Origin: Prevotellaceae bacterium UBA1716
Lineage (GTDB): Bacteria > Bacteroidota > Bacteroidia > Bacteroidales > Bacteroidaceae
Length of the DNA stretch: 6,631 nt
Direction: 5' to 3'
Assembly (NCBI GenBank): GCA_002317225.1
Contig: DCIW01000167.1
Coordinates: 1-6,631, forward strand
Made by a program: the position numbers and the translations under genes. Below, one piece after another: positions 5,510 through 6,631 of this stretch (its first letter is position 1; each line of letters opens with the position of its first letter). Below the pieces are notes generated by a model that made no database searches, was not told where the DNA came from, and saw nothing but the letters and a program-made list of their open reading frames with translations.

Positions 5510-6631
5510 AAATTCCAAATGCCTTCTTAATATCCTCTACGCGGTCGAGTTTCTCCCAAGTGAAGAGTTCTACCTCAACATCAAGAGTTTCGTGATAGAG
5601 TGATTCGTAATGCTTAACTATCTTGCGTGGGGTACGACCCATGTGACCATAAGCGGCAGTCTCCTCGTAGATAGGAAGGCGGAGCTTGAGTGATTCCTCA
5701 ATTGCCTTTGGACGAAGGTCGAAGAGTTCTTCAATCTTCTTTGCAATCTCACCATCTGTCATCTTCACATTGCTACGTCCGTATGTATTTACGTAGATGC
5801 TTACTGGTTTAGCCACACCGATAGCATAACTCAACTGAACGAGCATCTCATCAGCCACACCTGCAGCAACCATATTCTTAGCGATATGACGAGCAGCATA
5901 AGCAGCAGAGCGGTCTACCTTTGATGGGTCCTTACCCGAGAAGGCACCACCACCGTGAGCACCCTTACCGCCGTATGTATCTACGATAATCTTACGACCT
6001 GTAAGACCTGTATCTCCATGAGGACCACCAATAACGAACTTACCAGTTGGGTTTACGTGATACTTAATCTCATCATTAAAAAGTGCCTTGATGCCCTCAT
6101 CATTGATATCTTCAAGAGTGCGAGGAACGAGAATGTTCACTACATCATCGTGAATCTTCTTCTGCATAGCCTCATCCTCATCAAACTCATCATGCTGAGT
6201 TGAGAGCACGATAGTGTCAATGCGTACTGGCTTGCCTTCATCATTGTATTCTACAGTCACCTGGCTCTTAGCATCCGGACGGAGATAAGTCATCACCTTA
6301 CCCTCTCGGCGAATTTCTGCAAGCTTTATCAAGAGGCGGTGAGAGAGGTCGAGTGAGAGAGGCATGTAGTTTTCAGTCTCATTTGTAGCATAACCGAACA
6401 TCATGCCTTGGTCGCCTGCACCTTGTTCCATTGCTTCTTCGCGGCTCACACCCATATTGATGTCTCTGCTCTGCTCATGGATAGCACTAAATACGCCACA
6501 TGAGTTGCCCTCAAACATATATTCGCTCTTAGTGTAACCTATACGGTTGATCACCTCACGAGCAATACGCTGAAGGTCTACATAAGCCTTAGTTGAGATT
6601 TCGCCAGCAAGAACTACCTGACCTGTTGTTA
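5508..6631 (-). CDS. metK: S-adenosylmethionine synthetase (N-terminus outside window)
   Basis: Makes S-adenosylmethionine from methionine and ATP; cytosolic, normally a tetramer. The frame is open to the window edge, giving 373 residues from TTGQVVLAGEISTKAYVDLQ onward; by family comparison about 50 N-terminal residues, including the GHPDK catalytic histidine, lie outside. A GTG at 6554 is in frame but internal. Visible signatures are GAGDQGMMFGYA (near 6390-6425), FVIGGPHGDTGLTGRKIIVD (near 5985-6045), and the P-loop-like GGGAFSGKDPSKVDRSAAY (near 5900-5955). It has the longer Bacteroidetes form, with acidic insertions such as STQHDEFDEDEAMQ and a C-terminus extended beyond the enterobacterial one (VELFTWEKLDRVEDIKKAFGI region). 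The stop is TGA at 5508-5510. Any SAM-responsive leader would lie upstream, outside the window. Its product is the methyl donor for the methyltransferase at 1470-3233, though the two are not in one operon. Confidence 0.97.
   Translation of the reverse strand, partial: TTGQVVLAGEISTKAYVDLQRIAREVINRIGYTKSEYMFEGNSCGVFSAIHEQSRDINMGVSREEAMEQGAGDQGMMFGYATNETENYMPLSLDLSHRLLIKLAEIRREGKVMTYLRPDAKSQVTVEYNDEGKPVRIDTIVLSTQHDEFDEDEAMQKKIHDDVVNILVPRTLEDINDEGIKALFNDEIKYHVNPTGKFVIGGPHGDTGLTGRKIIVDTYGGKGAHGGGAFSGKDPSKVDRSAAYAARHIAKNMVAAGVADEMLVQLSYAIGVAKPVSIYVNTYGRSNVKMTDGEIAKKIEELFDLRPKAIEESLKLRLPIYEETAAYGHMGRTPRKIVKHYESLYHETLDVEVELFTWEKLDRVEDIKKAFGI

Noticed and set aside
6555..6631. SAM riboswitch upstream of metK
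   Set aside because: The window ends inside the metK coding region, so the leader cannot be seen.

Overview
The window looks like ordinary chromosome from a Bacteroidales bacterium, most likely Prevotella or a close relative. The evidence is the protein sequences (a Bacteroidetes-type MetK, a THUMP/RlmL-type methyltransferase with a long charged tail, a DUF4271 membrane protein), the gene order DUF4271-hemD-rnpA-yidD, the lack of clear Shine-Dalgarno sequences, and a TAnnTTTG promoter-like element. I see no tRNA, rRNA, insertion sequence, phage gene or CRISPR array. No gene-free stretch exceeds 300 bases.

Plus strand, 1-3233: three closely spaced genes read left to right. They are the 3' part of thymidine kinase (tdk), serine O-acetyltransferase (cysE) and an RlmL-like THUMP-domain rRNA methyltransferase. 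The gaps are 37 and 14 bp, with no terminator between genes, so they are probably co-transcribed. The methyltransferase has an extra C-terminal region of about 210 residues. It is highly charged and ends in an RDSR-type repeat encoded by a 9-bp tandem DNA repeat.

Minus strand, 6631-3151: five genes read right to left. They are metK (its N-terminal part lies beyond the window), a six-helix DUF4271 membrane protein, hemD, rnpA and yidD. DUF4271 and hemD overlap by one base (TGATG), and hemD and rnpA are 5 bp apart, so these form a tight unit. rnpA and yidD are 74 bp apart, separated by a 9-bp repeat array. metK and DUF4271 are 77 bp apart, separated by two kinds of heptamer repeat. A promoter-like TACTTTTG lies in the end of the DUF4271 gene, upstream of hemD.

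The most unusual part is where the two groups meet (3003-3480). The methyltransferase and yidD genes converge and overlap by 83 bp, with both frames coding. The methyltransferase repeat stops at the yidD stop codon. The only strong terminator-like hairpin (16-bp stem, then TTTTA) lies inside the 5' end of the yidD coding sequence. If it ends the methyltransferase transcript, that transcript would be antisense to almost all of yidD. No wholly new enzymatic system is evident; the novelty is in this convergent, repeat-rich junction and in the uncharacterised DUF4271 protein.
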